Source of the DNA: Sphingomonas sp.
Lineage (GTDB): Bacteria > Pseudomonadota > Alphaproteobacteria > Sphingomonadales > Sphingomonadaceae
Assembly (NCBI RefSeq): GCF_017745215.1
Contig: NZ_JAGHZV010000022.1
Coordinates: forward strand, 1-57,449
DNA length: 57,449 nucleotides
Reading direction: 5' to 3'
In this document: piece after piece, positions 25,166 through 33,122 of the stretch
How positions within the stretch are numbered: position 1 is the first letter of the stretch
How the letters are laid out: every line of letters starts with the position of its first letter
Position numbers and translations under genes: made by a program
The notes under the pieces: model-generated
Told to the model about the DNA's origin: nothing
Seen by the model: the letters and a program-made list of their open reading frames with translations, nothing else
Database searches by the model: none

Positions 25166-26119
25166 ATGCGGGACGGGCGCGGGGTCGAGCTTTCCGGCGC
25201 ATCTGGTCCCGGTGCCGCGGGAGGCGGGGGAGAGCGCTATGGAGGGAGCGGTCCGGGATTGCGGTTTCCGACAGGCGCTGTCGAGCCCTTCGCCGTGACG
25301 CCGGCCGGGCATCCTACGTTCATCCGTTTCTACCTGTGGCAGGGGCGCCGCTGGAAGACGCTCATCCATGCGCTGGACGGAGCCTATGCCGGCCTCTGGC
25401 TTGGGCTGCTCAGGCCTCGCCATTTCGAGGCGGTTGACGACCTCCATTATCGTTCCAACCCCAGCTACAACGGCGAGCGCCACAATTCGAGCGGCCTCAT
25501 GGATTGGGAGGCGCTCGCGATCGACGCGTTCTTCCAGGGAGCGGGACGCCTGGCGGTCATCGGTGCGGGCGGCGGGCGCGAACTGCTGGCGCTGGAACGG
25601 CGCGGCCATGCAGTCGACGGTTTCGAGTGCAACCCCGCGCTCGTCGCCTTCGCCGAGGGTTTCCTGTCGCGGCACGGCGCCACCGGAACGGTGCGCGCGC
25701 TGGCGCGCGACGCGGCTCCGGCGCCGGCCGCCTATGAAGGGGCGATCATCGGATGGAGTGCCTATGCGCTGATCGTCGGGCGGACGCGCCGTATCGCTTT
25801 GCTGCACGGGCTTCGCGCGTCGCTCCCGCCGGATGCGCCCCTGCTGCTGTCCTTCTTCACCGAACGGGAGCCCGCCACGCGGCTGAAGACGGTTTATCGC
25901 GTGGCAAGGGCGATGCGCCGGCTGCTGCGGCGGCCGCCGCCCGAATTCGGCGACGACCTGATCCCCACGTTCGTGCATCGCTTCAGCCGCGACGAAATCG
26001 AGGCGGAGCTTCGCGATGCCGGTTTCCGGCTCGCGCGCTATGAGCCCCAGGGGCGCGGCAAATATGATTCCGGCTGGGCGGTGGCGCTGGCCGAACCTCT
26101 CTCGGCGGACGCCGGCTGA
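25166..26119 (+). CDS. SAM-dependent methyltransferase-like protein of the peptide cluster (317 aa)
   Basis: Class I methyltransferase fold: motif I VIGAGGGRE (131-139), an acidic residue after the second strand (DGFECNP, Glu154), and a later IIGWSAYALI strand at the motif IV position. C-terminal methyltransferases are known from some lasso clusters, but nothing here fixes the substrate. The first 17 bases after precursor 2 are non-coding. ATG 25166 gives a low-complexity Gly-rich start; GTG 25295 (before TPAGHPTFIRF) is an in-frame alternative that would remove it. The stop overlaps the next gene by one base. Confidence 0.65.
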   Translation: MRDGRGVELSGASGPGAAGGGGERYGGSGPGLRFPTGAVEPFAVTPAGHPTFIRFYLWQGRRWKTLIHALDGAYAGLWLGLLRPRHFEAVDDLHYRSNPSYNGERHNSSGLMDWEALAIDAFFQGAGRLAVIGAGGGRELLALERRGHAVDGFECNPALVAFAEGFLSRHGATGTVRALARDAAPAPAAYEGAIIGWSAYALIVGRTRRIALLHGLRASLPPDAPLLLSFFTEREPATRLKTVYRVARAMRRLLRRPPPEFGDDLIPTFVHRFSRDEIEAELRDAGFRLARYEPQGRGKYDSGWAVALAEPLSADAG

Positions 26120-27186
26120 TGTGGCGCAAGCTCGAGGCCTATGGCGCCGCTTTCGCGCCCTGGGTGTCGGGCACGACGCTGCCCGCGGACGAGACGATCG
26201 GCCGCGATCGGCTTGCGCCGCTGGTCGACGTCACCGAACGCTACGGCACCGGACCCGCGCTCGCATGGCTGCTGGGCGAAACCAGGCTCACCGCCGAAAC
26301 CGCGGCCTATGCCCGGCTCACGCTGCTGTACGGGCGCGAAAGAGCCGCGCGGCGCCGCGACGACCTTCACGCGCTGGCGGCGGCGATGAACGCGGTCGGG
26401 GTGTCGCCGCTGCTGCTCAAGGGATCGGCGGCGCAGATCGGCGGCATCTATCCCGATCCCGGATTCCGTCTCATGGCGGATATCGACCTGCTGGTTCCGG
26501 AAGCGCAGTATCTCGCCTGTGAGGCAGCGGCGGCGCGGATCGGCTTCGACCGCGTGAAGCCGATCGAACACCATCATGCGAACCAGCAATATCACGAAGC
26601 CCGTTCGGCCCTGCTCGAGCTGCACCGTCGCGTCACGCGCTGGCACGGGCGCAGCAACCTGCCCGCCGCGATGCTGCTCGACAGCGCGACGCCGGCCGAG
26701 ATCGACGGCGCCCGGATCCTGCTGCCCGACTGGACGCTGCACGCCGTCCTGGTGATCGCGCATTCCTTCGTCTGGGACGAATGCTGCGACAAGGCACATG
26801 TCCCGCTCAAGACGATGCTCGATCTCGCCGCGCTGCGAGTGGCGGGGGTGGTTTCGTGGCAGGGGGTTCGCGAGCGGCTGGAGGCCATGGGCGAGCGGCG
26901 GGCCCTGCTGCACGCCGAAGCGCTGTTCGCGCACCTGTTCGGCGTGCCGCTGACGGGCGCCCCGATCGGCTGGGCGAGACGCCGCGCCATCCTCCTCTGG
27001 TATCGCCTGGGAGCGGATCATCCGCTGGTCAACCGCTTGGGACTCGCGTCCTCCGCGATCAGGCGGCGCGGCCTGTTCGCGATCAGGGAGCCGGCGCGGC
27101 TGCGCAAGCTGCTGACGCCGGGCTTCTACCGGCGCCTCGCCGCGTCGATGCGCCGCGCCTTCGATCGCGACACGCCCCTCACATGA
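26119..27186 (+). CDS. Nucleotidyltransferase-family protein (PF14907-like, 355 aa)
   Basis: Residues LLLKGSA (98-104) followed by RLMADIDLLVPEA (117-129) match the uncharacterised nucleotidyltransferase family often found in lasso-peptide and related modification clusters. The Asp-Ile-Asp pair (121, 123) would be the metal-binding DxD. Such proteins are presumed to transfer a nucleotidyl group or act on a phosphorylated intermediate; the reaction is not established. It overlaps the methyltransferase stop (ATGA-type) and the sulfotransferase start, so it belongs to a tightly coupled operon. Confidence 0.75.
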   Translation: MWRKLEAYGAAFAPWVSGTTLPADETIGRDRLAPLVDVTERYGTGPALAWLLGETRLTAETAAYARLTLLYGRERAARRRDDLHALAAAMNAVGVSPLLLKGSAAQIGGIYPDPGFRLMADIDLLVPEAQYLACEAAAARIGFDRVKPIEHHHANQQYHEARSALLELHRRVTRWHGRSNLPAAMLLDSATPAEIDGARILLPDWTLHAVLVIAHSFVWDECCDKAHVPLKTMLDLAALRVAGVVSWQGVRERLEAMGERRALLHAEALFAHLFGVPLTGAPIGWARRRAILLWYRLGADHPLVNRLGLASSAIRRRGLFAIREPARLRKLLTPGFYRRLAASMRRAFDRDTPLT

Positions 27187-27875
27187 CCGCGAGGGTGATC
27201 CTGTGCGGCGGCGGCTCGCGGTCCGGCAGCACCTGGCAATATAACGCCGTGCGGGCGATCCTGCGCGAGGCCGGCACACCCGCCTATGGCGCATGGATCG
27301 AGGACTATGATCCGGCGCGCCCCGAACCTGCGCATGTGGTCAAGCTGCACCGCTATCGCCTCGCGGCCCGTTTCCCGGATGCGCTGGCGGTCGGCTGCTA
27401 CCGCGACCTGCGCGACGTCGTGAGGTCGCTCGATCGGATGGGCTGGCTCGGCAACGGGCGGGCCGCGACGCTGCGCCGCCTCGTCGATCGGATGTTGCCG
27501 CTCAACCGCTATCTCACGGTCCGGCGGTTCCTCGATGAATATGTCCGCAGCCACGCGGACTGGACTGGCCGGGCGATCCACATGATGCGCTATGAGGACA
27601 TGGTGCGGTCGCCCGTCGACGAGGTCCACCACCTGGCCCGCGCGATCGGAGCGGCGATCGACGAGACGCAGGCGCAGCGGATCGCAGCGCAGCTGGCGGC
27701 GCTCCGGCCGCCCGAGGGGGGCGGCGCGGATCACGAGACGCAACTGCACCCCGGACATCTCGGCACGACGGCGGATCGCGGTGACCCGCGGCTGCGTCGC
27801 TTCGTCACGCGGCGCTATCGGGACTGGCTGGCGGCGCACGGCTATGCGGCGGAAGCCAGTCGAGCCGGGCCGTGA
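27183..27875 (+). CDS. Sulfotransferase-like protein (230 aa)
   Basis: The PAPS 5'-phosphosulfate loop is visible as GGGSRSGSTWQYN (9-21), with HVVKLH (51-56) and YRDLRDVVRS (73-82) at the positions of the second strand and the 3'-phosphate motif. It should move a sulfate group from PAPS to an acceptor. Given the neighbours, the acceptor may be the peptide or the sugar added by the next gene (inference). The gene starts inside the nucleotidyltransferase stop (ATGA) and ends overlapping the glycosyltransferase GTG. At 230 residues it is on the short side for the family. Confidence 0.75.
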   Translation: MTARVILCGGGSRSGSTWQYNAVRAILREAGTPAYGAWIEDYDPARPEPAHVVKLHRYRLAARFPDALAVGCYRDLRDVVRSLDRMGWLGNGRAATLRRLVDRMLPLNRYLTVRRFLDEYVRSHADWTGRAIHMMRYEDMVRSPVDEVHHLARAIGAAIDETQAQRIAAQLAALRPPEGGGADHETQLHPGHLGTTADRGDPRLRRFVTRRYRDWLAAHGYAAEASRAGP

Positions 27876-28711
27876 CGCGGATGCGCTTCACGATCGTCAC
27901 CATCGCCTACAACCAGCGCGAATTCGTCGAGCAGGCGCTGCGATCGGTGCTCGACCAGGACTATCCGGACATCGAATATATCGTGGTCGACCCCGGCTCC
28001 ACCGACGGGACGCGGGAGATCATCGAACGCTATCGCGACCGCCTCGACCGGATTCTGTACCGCGCGGACGAAGGACCTGCCGAGGGCCTCAACAACGGCT
28101 TCGCTGCGGCGACCGGCGAGATCTTCGGCTTCCTCAATTCGGACGACCTGCTCCTGCCCGGCACCATCGCCAGGGTCGCGAAGGCGTTTGCGGACGGTCC
28201 CCGGGTCGATCTCGTGACGGGGCACATGTGGATCGTCGATGCCCAGGGCCGGCGAGTGCGGCGGTCCTTTTCGGATCGCTTCCATCCGCGCGCCTATGCC
28301 TATGGCTGCTGCACCATCTGCCAGCAGTCCACCTTCTTCCGCGCCGCGCTGTTCCGCCAGGCCGGCGGGTTCAACAGTGCCAATCGGATCGCGTGGGATA
28401 GCGAGCTGTTCCTCGACATGATGCAATATGCCCGCAGCCACCTCTTGCTCGACGAGATCCTCAGCGGCTTCCGCATCCATCGGGAATCCATCACCGGGTC
28501 GCAGCGCAACCGCGAGATCCGCCGGCGCTTCTTCCACGATCGTTTCCGGCGCGTGATGGGCCGGGACTGGCGACGCTCGGATCGCCTCGTCCGGCTCTTC
28601 TACTTCGCGCGCAAATATGCGCTGCAGCCGCGTTCGCTGCGCGAGCGGCTGCGGCACGGCTCGATCGTGACGGGAAGGCCGGTTCCGGGCGCTCTCGATC
28701 GCGACGCCTAG
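27872..28711 (+). CDS. Family 2 glycosyltransferase (279 aa)
   Basis: GT-A fold signatures: FTIVTIAYN near the start, IVVDPGSTDGT (37-47) for nucleotide binding, GLNNGFAAATGEIFGFLNSDD with the DxD-equivalent NSDD (89-92), and a conserved acidic patch around AWDSELF. No membrane segment is evident. It probably adds a sugar from an NDP-sugar donor. It starts at GTG 27872 overlapping the sulfotransferase stop; ATG 27881 is an alternative. Its TAG stop shares a CTAG with the stop of the convergent B2 gene. Confidence 0.8.
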   Translation: MTRMRFTIVTIAYNQREFVEQALRSVLDQDYPDIEYIVVDPGSTDGTREIIERYRDRLDRILYRADEGPAEGLNNGFAAATGEIFGFLNSDDLLLPGTIARVAKAFADGPRVDLVTGHMWIVDAQGRRVRRSFSDRFHPRAYAYGCCTICQQSTFFRAALFRQAGGFNSANRIAWDSELFLDMMQYARSHLLLDEILSGFRIHRESITGSQRNREIRRRFFHDRFRRVMGRDWRRSDRLVRLFYFARKYALQPRSLRERLRHGSIVTGRPVPGALDRDA

Positions 28712-29097
28712 GGATTGTCCGGCGGGAAACTCGCCAGCAGCGCGAAGTCCGGCGCCTGGTCATATCCCACGACGGGCAGGCCCTCGACTTCGAGCCAGGC
28801 ATGCGCCTGCATCTCGCCTTCCCACCGGCGCACGCCGTAGTGCAGCCTGGGCATCATGCCGCGCATCCGCAGCATCCAGGCCGCGGCGAAGGCGCGGCGG
28901 AGGCAACTGTTGGCGCCGCCCTTCGCGTTCCGGTTCACTGCCGCGGCGATCCGTGTCACCAATAGGGGGTCCGGCGGTCGTCCGGTGCCGCGTCCCAGCG
29001 TCCGCACGAGCCGTTTGAAACCCAGCAGCCGCAGCAGGGCATGCGCCGCGAACCGTCCCAGCGCCGCCTCGACAGCGAGGCCACGGTCAGCCGCCAC
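28708..29097 (-). CDS. Lasso-type B2 protein: transglutaminase-like leader protease (129 aa)
   Basis: The protein has the cysteine-protease triad of lasso B2 proteins: Cys65 in ANSCLRRA, His99 in AHAWLEVEG and Asp113 in GYD. The length matches stand-alone B2 proteins. B2 cuts the precursor behind the conserved Thr with help from B1. It overlaps the B1 gene by 11 bases and ends tail-to-tail with the glycosyltransferase, sharing 4 bases. In lasso systems B2 works with a macrolactam synthetase, which is missing here. Confidence 0.82.
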   Translation of the reverse strand: MAADRGLAVEAALGRFAAHALLRLLGFKRLVRTLGRGTGRPPDPLLVTRIAAAVNRNAKGGANSCLRRAFAAAWMLRMRGMMPRLHYGVRRWEGEMQAHAWLEVEGLPVVGYDQAPDFALLASFPPDNP

Positions 29098-29359
29098 GCC
29101 GCTCCACCACGCCCATGCCGACGAGCTGCGCCAGCAAAGCCTCGACTTCGCTCCGGCATCGATCTGGTTCGACTGCGGGGTAGCGCGCCGCGAGCTCGCG
29201 GACGAGCGCCTCGAGCGGCCGGGGCACCTCGAGCAGCGACCACAGTTCGGCCGCGGTCCGGTTGAAGGTGAGATAGGCGCCGCTCTTGAGATCCATCACC
29301 GCCAGCTCGTCGCCGAATTCGGCGGCGGGGATATCCGCCACGCGTACGAAATGATCCAT
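29087..29359 (-). CDS. Lasso-type B1 protein: PqqD-like RiPP recognition element (90 aa)
   Basis: A 90-residue winged-helix protein of the PqqD family: short beta strands ending MDLKSGAYLTFNRTAAELW, then two helices carrying L..L...Y and a C-terminal LVGMGVVERR. The family binds leader peptides and presents them to partner enzymes. The likely ligand is the W-x-T-P leader of the two precursors. It lies 2 bases after the HPr-kinase-like gene and overlaps B2. Confidence 0.82.
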   Translation of the reverse strand: MDHFVRVADIPAAEFGDELAVMDLKSGAYLTFNRTAAELWSLLEVPRPLEALVRELAARYPAVEPDRCRSEVEALLAQLVGMGVVERRGG

Positions 29360-29361
29360 CC

Positions 29362-30309
29362 CTATCTCCCGAAGGCGCCGACGAGCAGGTCCAGCCCCGC
29401 CGCGAAGGCCTCGTAGCGGCGAGGGCGCGTAAAGCGATAAACCGGGATGTCCCGGGCCATCCGGGTCACGAGCGCGAAGGCGGGGCCGCGCTGGGCGCGT
29501 GGGAAGCTCGGCAGCCCCATCCGCAGCCGGATTCCCGCGACCAGCGCCGTGAAAGGCGCCACGCCCTCCAGCCGTTCCAGCCTCGGAGGGCCATCGGCGA
29601 AATCGAGCTCGACGATCGCGAGCATCGGCGCATCGTCGATCGGGGACTGTTCGCGGACGAAGGCGAATTTGTCGCGCGCCGGCTGGTGGCCGAACGAATC
29701 GTCATGGTCCCAGCCGAGCGCTTCGGCGGCATCGCGCAGCAGGCGGATCTCGGGCGCGCCGCGGCCGGTGAGATACGTGCCGCGCTCGGGCCGGATGAGG
29801 CAGAGATCGTCGGCGAACAACGGATAGTCCCGCTGCACAAGGCCGGCGGTAAGCGTCGTCTTGCCCGCGCCGGATCGTCCGGTGAAGGCGACCATCCCTG
29901 CCGGGAACAGGACGCCGGATCCGTGCAGCGGGAACATACCGCGCTGATATCCTGCGACGCCTGCCGCATTCGTCACGGCGCTGTACCAGAACTGCTCCTC
30001 GCTCAGCGCCGGCCCACCCTCGAACAGCGCTTCGCGGCCGTCTTCGACGAGCACCGCCCATTGCTTCGGCTGGCGGAAGAGATAGGAGCGGGCCGTCGCC
30101 TGGAAATATTCGTCCTGCACCTCGGGACGATCGAGCGCGAGCGGAACCGCCCCGAATGCGAGCGAAATCGGTTCGTCGCGGCCCGGCGAAGGCAGCGGCG
30201 ACAGCCTGGGTGCCGGGCGGTCCACCGCGAGCGTCACGCCATGAGCGCGATACAGATATCGAGCGATCGAGGGCTCCGGCCGTTCCGAGCTGGCTGCGAT
30301 CCCATCCAC
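29362..30309 (-). CDS. HPr-kinase-like protein of the peptide cluster (315 aa)
   Basis: The C-terminal half contains PLHGSG (127-132), Walker A GRSGAGKTT (144-152) and FADDLCLI (165-172), the arrangement of HprK/P-type kinases. The N-terminal half is variable. Related kinases in paeninodin-type lasso clusters phosphorylate a C-terminal Ser of the precursor. Neither precursor here ends in Ser, so the target must be another residue or another molecule. It is the second gene of the minus-strand operon, with the exporter upstream and B1 downstream. Confidence 0.75.
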   Translation of the reverse strand: MDGIAASSERPEPSIARYLYRAHGVTLAVDRPAPRLSPLPSPGRDEPISLAFGAVPLALDRPEVQDEYFQATARSYLFRQPKQWAVLVEDGREALFEGGPALSEEQFWYSAVTNAAGVAGYQRGMFPLHGSGVLFPAGMVAFTGRSGAGKTTLTAGLVQRDYPLFADDLCLIRPERGTYLTGRGAPEIRLLRDAAEALGWDHDDSFGHQPARDKFAFVREQSPIDDAPMLAIVELDFADGPPRLERLEGVAPFTALVAGIRLRMGLPSFPRAQRGPAFALVTRMARDIPVYRFTRPRRYEAFAAGLDLLVGAFGR

Positions 30310-30342
30310 GTGACGGTGGTTACAGGCGAAGACGCCACCAAG

Positions 30343-32040
30343 TCAAAAGCTTGCGTGCGCCCTGCCGTCGGCCATCCGGACGATGAGATCGCAGTTTCGA
30401 AGCGACGAGCGCCGGTGCGAGACGAGGATCAGCGTCATGCTCTCGCGATCGAGCGCCGCGAGCAGCGCCGCCTCCATGTCTTCCGCGAGCGCGCTGGTCG
30501 CCTCGTCGAGGATGAGGATATCGGCCCGTTTGTAGAGCGCGCGCGCGATGCCGATACGTTGGCGCTCACCGCCCGAAAGCCGCGCGCCACCCTCGCCGAC
30601 CCGGGTCTCGTAGCCATGGGGGAGCCGGGCGATGAAGCCGGCGGCCTGCGCCGCTTCCGCAGCGGCCGCGATGCGATCGAAGTCGATTGCCTCGGGCGGG
30701 AGGCCGAAGGCGATGTTGTTCGCGATGCTGCCGTCGGAGAGATAGACGGCCTGCGGCACGTGCGCGACCTGCGCCTGCCAGCGCCGGCGCAGTGCCTCGT
30801 CCATCGGGGTGCCGCCGATGGAGATTGTGCCCGAGGTGGGCGTCAGCAGGCCCATGAGGATATCGACCAGCGTGCTCTTCCCACTGCCGCTCTCGCCGGC
30901 GATCCCCACACGCGCGCCTCGTGGAATGCGCAGGTCGATGCCGCGCAATACCGGGGAGGCGCCGCCGAAGCCGAACGATACGTCGCTCAGGACGATATCG
31001 CCCCATGGCACCGCGCCGCCTTCGGGCATGTCGGCGTCGGGGCTGGTCGGCAGGTTCATGAAGGCGATCACATCCGCGACGGAATGGACGTTGCCGGCGG
31101 CCATCGCCCATCCCGCGTAGACTTGCTGCAGCAAGGGGATCAGCCGCTGCGCCCCGACCGCGAGCGCGCCGAGCGCCGGCAGCGCGCCTACCAGGCCACC
31201 GGGTCGTCCCGTCGCGAGCAGCGCGGCGCCGACCAGCGCGACGACGGCCGCCGACTCGATGAAGGCGCGGGGCCCCGCTGCGACGAGCATGTTGACCGAT
31301 TGCGCCCAGCGCAGCCGCGAGTCGATCTCGCGAAAGTCGCGCTCGAACACGGGCTGGGACCGGTCGATCAGGATGTCGCGGATATTGCCGAGCGCCTGCT
31401 GGACGACGTTCATCTTGGCGGTGGCCATGGTGGCGACCGTGCGCGAATTCTCGTCGAGCATGCGCCGCGTCGCGAAATGCGCGGCCAGGAAGATGCCGCC
31501 GATCGCGCTTGCGACGATCGACGCCACCACCGGATCGATCGCCAGCAGCATGACGATGATCGCGACGCTGACGACCGCGGCAGTCACGGCCTGCATCGCG
31601 GGGAGAAGCACGTAGAAGAGCAGGCCGCGCACCTTCTCGAAGCCCGCGAGGATCTCGCCGCTGCTGCGAGTCTTATAGGCCTCGTAAGGCTGGCGGAGCA
31701 GGCGCGCGAAGATCCGCTCGGAAATGTCCTCGCCCACGCCCACGACGAAGCGGTGGGTCAGCCACACCAGGACCAGTCGAGTCGCGACCGAGAGCAGCGC
31801 GAAGAGGATCAGCAGCGCGGACGCGAGCAGCAGCGGATTCGCACCCCCGGCCGCCCGGACGAAACTCGTCAGGTGAGAGGCCCCGGTGCCCGGCCTCGCC
31901 GCGAGAGCGACGACCGGAAGAACCGCGCCGATCTTGGCGACTTCGGCGACGGTCGCCAGGAGAAGCGCCGAGAGCAGCATGAGGATCTGACGCTGACGGC
32001 GCGCGCTCAAGGTCTTCAGCAGCGAAAGAATGGCGCCCAT
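30343..32040 (-). CDS. ABC exporter of the peptide cluster (565 aa)
   Basis: Half-transporter with an N-terminal membrane domain (hydrophobic segments between residues ~19 and 310) and a C-terminal ATPase: Walker A GESGSGKST (382-390), signature LSGGERQ (488-494), Walker B and adjacent glutamate LILDEATS (509-516). There is no N-terminal C39 peptidase, so leader removal must be done by another protein such as B2. It is the first gene of the operon that continues into the kinase, B1 and B2. The expected role is export of the matured peptide. Confidence 0.83.
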   Translation of the reverse strand: MGAILSLLKTLSARRQRQILMLLSALLLATVAEVAKIGAVLPVVALAARPGTGASHLTSFVRAAGGANPLLLASALLILFALLSVATRLVLVWLTHRFVVGVGEDISERIFARLLRQPYEAYKTRSSGEILAGFEKVRGLLFYVLLPAMQAVTAAVVSVAIIVMLLAIDPVVASIVASAIGGIFLAAHFATRRMLDENSRTVATMATAKMNVVQQALGNIRDILIDRSQPVFERDFREIDSRLRWAQSVNMLVAAGPRAFIESAAVVALVGAALLATGRPGGLVGALPALGALAVGAQRLIPLLQQVYAGWAMAAGNVHSVADVIAFMNLPTSPDADMPEGGAVPWGDIVLSDVSFGFGGASPVLRGIDLRIPRGARVGIAGESGSGKSTLVDILMGLLTPTSGTISIGGTPMDEALRRRWQAQVAHVPQAVYLSDGSIANNIAFGLPPEAIDFDRIAAAAEAAQAAGFIARLPHGYETRVGEGGARLSGGERQRIGIARALYKRADILILDEATSALAEDMEAALLAALDRESMTLILVSHRRSSLRNCDLIVRMADGRAHASF

Positions 32041-32411
32041 CCGTTTCTTCTAAGCGAGCGAGCGCCCCCCGATGCAACCGCGGATTTGCCGGGCGGCCGG
32101 ATTGTCCTGGCGCCAGTCGCGCGAAGCAGCGCCGGACTGACGTCGCAAGACTGCAAGGTCAGGCGGTAAATAGCTCGAAAATGGACTTAATCGCGCTTGC
32201 TCAGCTTCCGGCAAAAATGCCTGGATCCAGATTAATCGCTTGACCGTAACGGCGGCAGCCGTTCCGCGCATGAGTCGTAGCATTATCGCGATCGGATTCA
32301 ATAAATTACGGAAAACGTGAAGATGTAATTTTAGATGTGGATATCCTGATTCTGCGTCTTGACGACTCTGCTGAATATCTGTCTCTTTTTGGAGGCAGTT
32401 CAGGGGGGTAT
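32041..32411. other. 371-base divergent intergenic region between peptide and flagellar clusters
   Basis: This region holds the promoters of the exporter operon (- strand) and the flagellar operon (+ strand). It is clearly lower in GC than its surroundings, mainly 32160-32411. I see no convincing sigma-54 or sigma-28 consensus and no credible gene. AGGGGGG (32402-32408) just upstream of 32412 supports the flgF start. Confidence 0.5.
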
Positions 32412-33122
32412 ATGTCGGGGCTTATAGAGTCCGCGACAGCGATTTTGTGTTCTTCTGAAAAGCGGCTAGAGATCAACGCGCACAATGTCGCGAATATCTC
32501 GACACCGGGTTTCAAGCGCCAGATCAGCTTCGCGCATTTGATTAATTCATCGACCGGATCGGATCATTACGATCCGAGTATATCTGTTGTGCGTAACTTT
32601 GATCAAGGATCGATCAAGCCGACAAACAATCCATTTGACTTGGCAATAAGCGGACCTGGACTGTTCCAGATCCGCGCGCCGCAGGGCATGATCTATTCGC
32701 GCCAGGGTCAGTTCCGACTCTCGGCGGATGGAACGCTGGTCACCCCGCAAGGCTATGTGCTGCAGCAGGCGGGCGGGGGCGATCTCGTGGTCGACCATCC
32801 CGACGCATCGGTGCTCGACGACGGTACGGTGCTCGACCAGGGAGCACCGGTCGGGCGGCTCGCGGTCTATGCGCCCGCCGACCCCTCGCAGCTGGTCGCG
32901 GTGGGCGAATCCTTCTTCGCTTCGCCTGAAGGTGCGATGCACGAAGTGAGCGGCGCCGTGTTCCGCCAGGGTGCGGTCGAGAATTCCAACGTCTCGCTCG
33001 GCGACGAGATGGTCGCGGTCACGGCCGCGGTCCGCCAGTCGGAGACCGGCGCGCGGCTCGTGCAGATCTACGACGACCTGATCGGCCGGGCGATCACGAA
33101 CTTCGGGCAGGGCGGGCGATGA
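32412..33122 (+). CDS. flgF: Flagellar basal-body rod protein FlgF (236 aa)
   Basis: The N-terminal rod motif NAHNVANISTPGFKRQ and a C-terminal VENSNVSLGDEMV..TAAVRQSE..ARLVQIYDDL helix identify a rod/hook family protein. Its place just before flgG and its size fit FlgF, a proximal rod component. ATG 32412 follows AGGGGGG; the frame is open further upstream (from 32337) but without a ribosome site. The first ~230 bases use A/T-ended codons far more than the rest of the operon. Its stop overlaps the flgG ATG. Confidence 0.8.
   Translation: MSGLIESATAILCSSEKRLEINAHNVANISTPGFKRQISFAHLINSSTGSDHYDPSISVVRNFDQGSIKPTNNPFDLAISGPGLFQIRAPQGMIYSRQGQFRLSADGTLVTPQGYVLQQAGGGDLVVDHPDASVLDDGTVLDQGAPVGRLAVYAPADPSQLVAVGESFFASPEGAMHEVSGAVFRQGAVENSNVSLGDEMVAVTAAVRQSETGARLVQIYDDLIGRAITNFGQGGR

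Noticed and set aside
24656..25978. 440-codon minus-strand frame across both precursors and the methyltransferase
   Set aside because: No motif, and it is opposite three + strand genes with good ribosome sites.
32050..32301. 83-codon minus-strand frame upstream of the ABC exporter, considered as a third precursor
   Set aside because: It lacks the W-x-x-P leader motif and a ribosome site, and has no resemblance to the two precursors.
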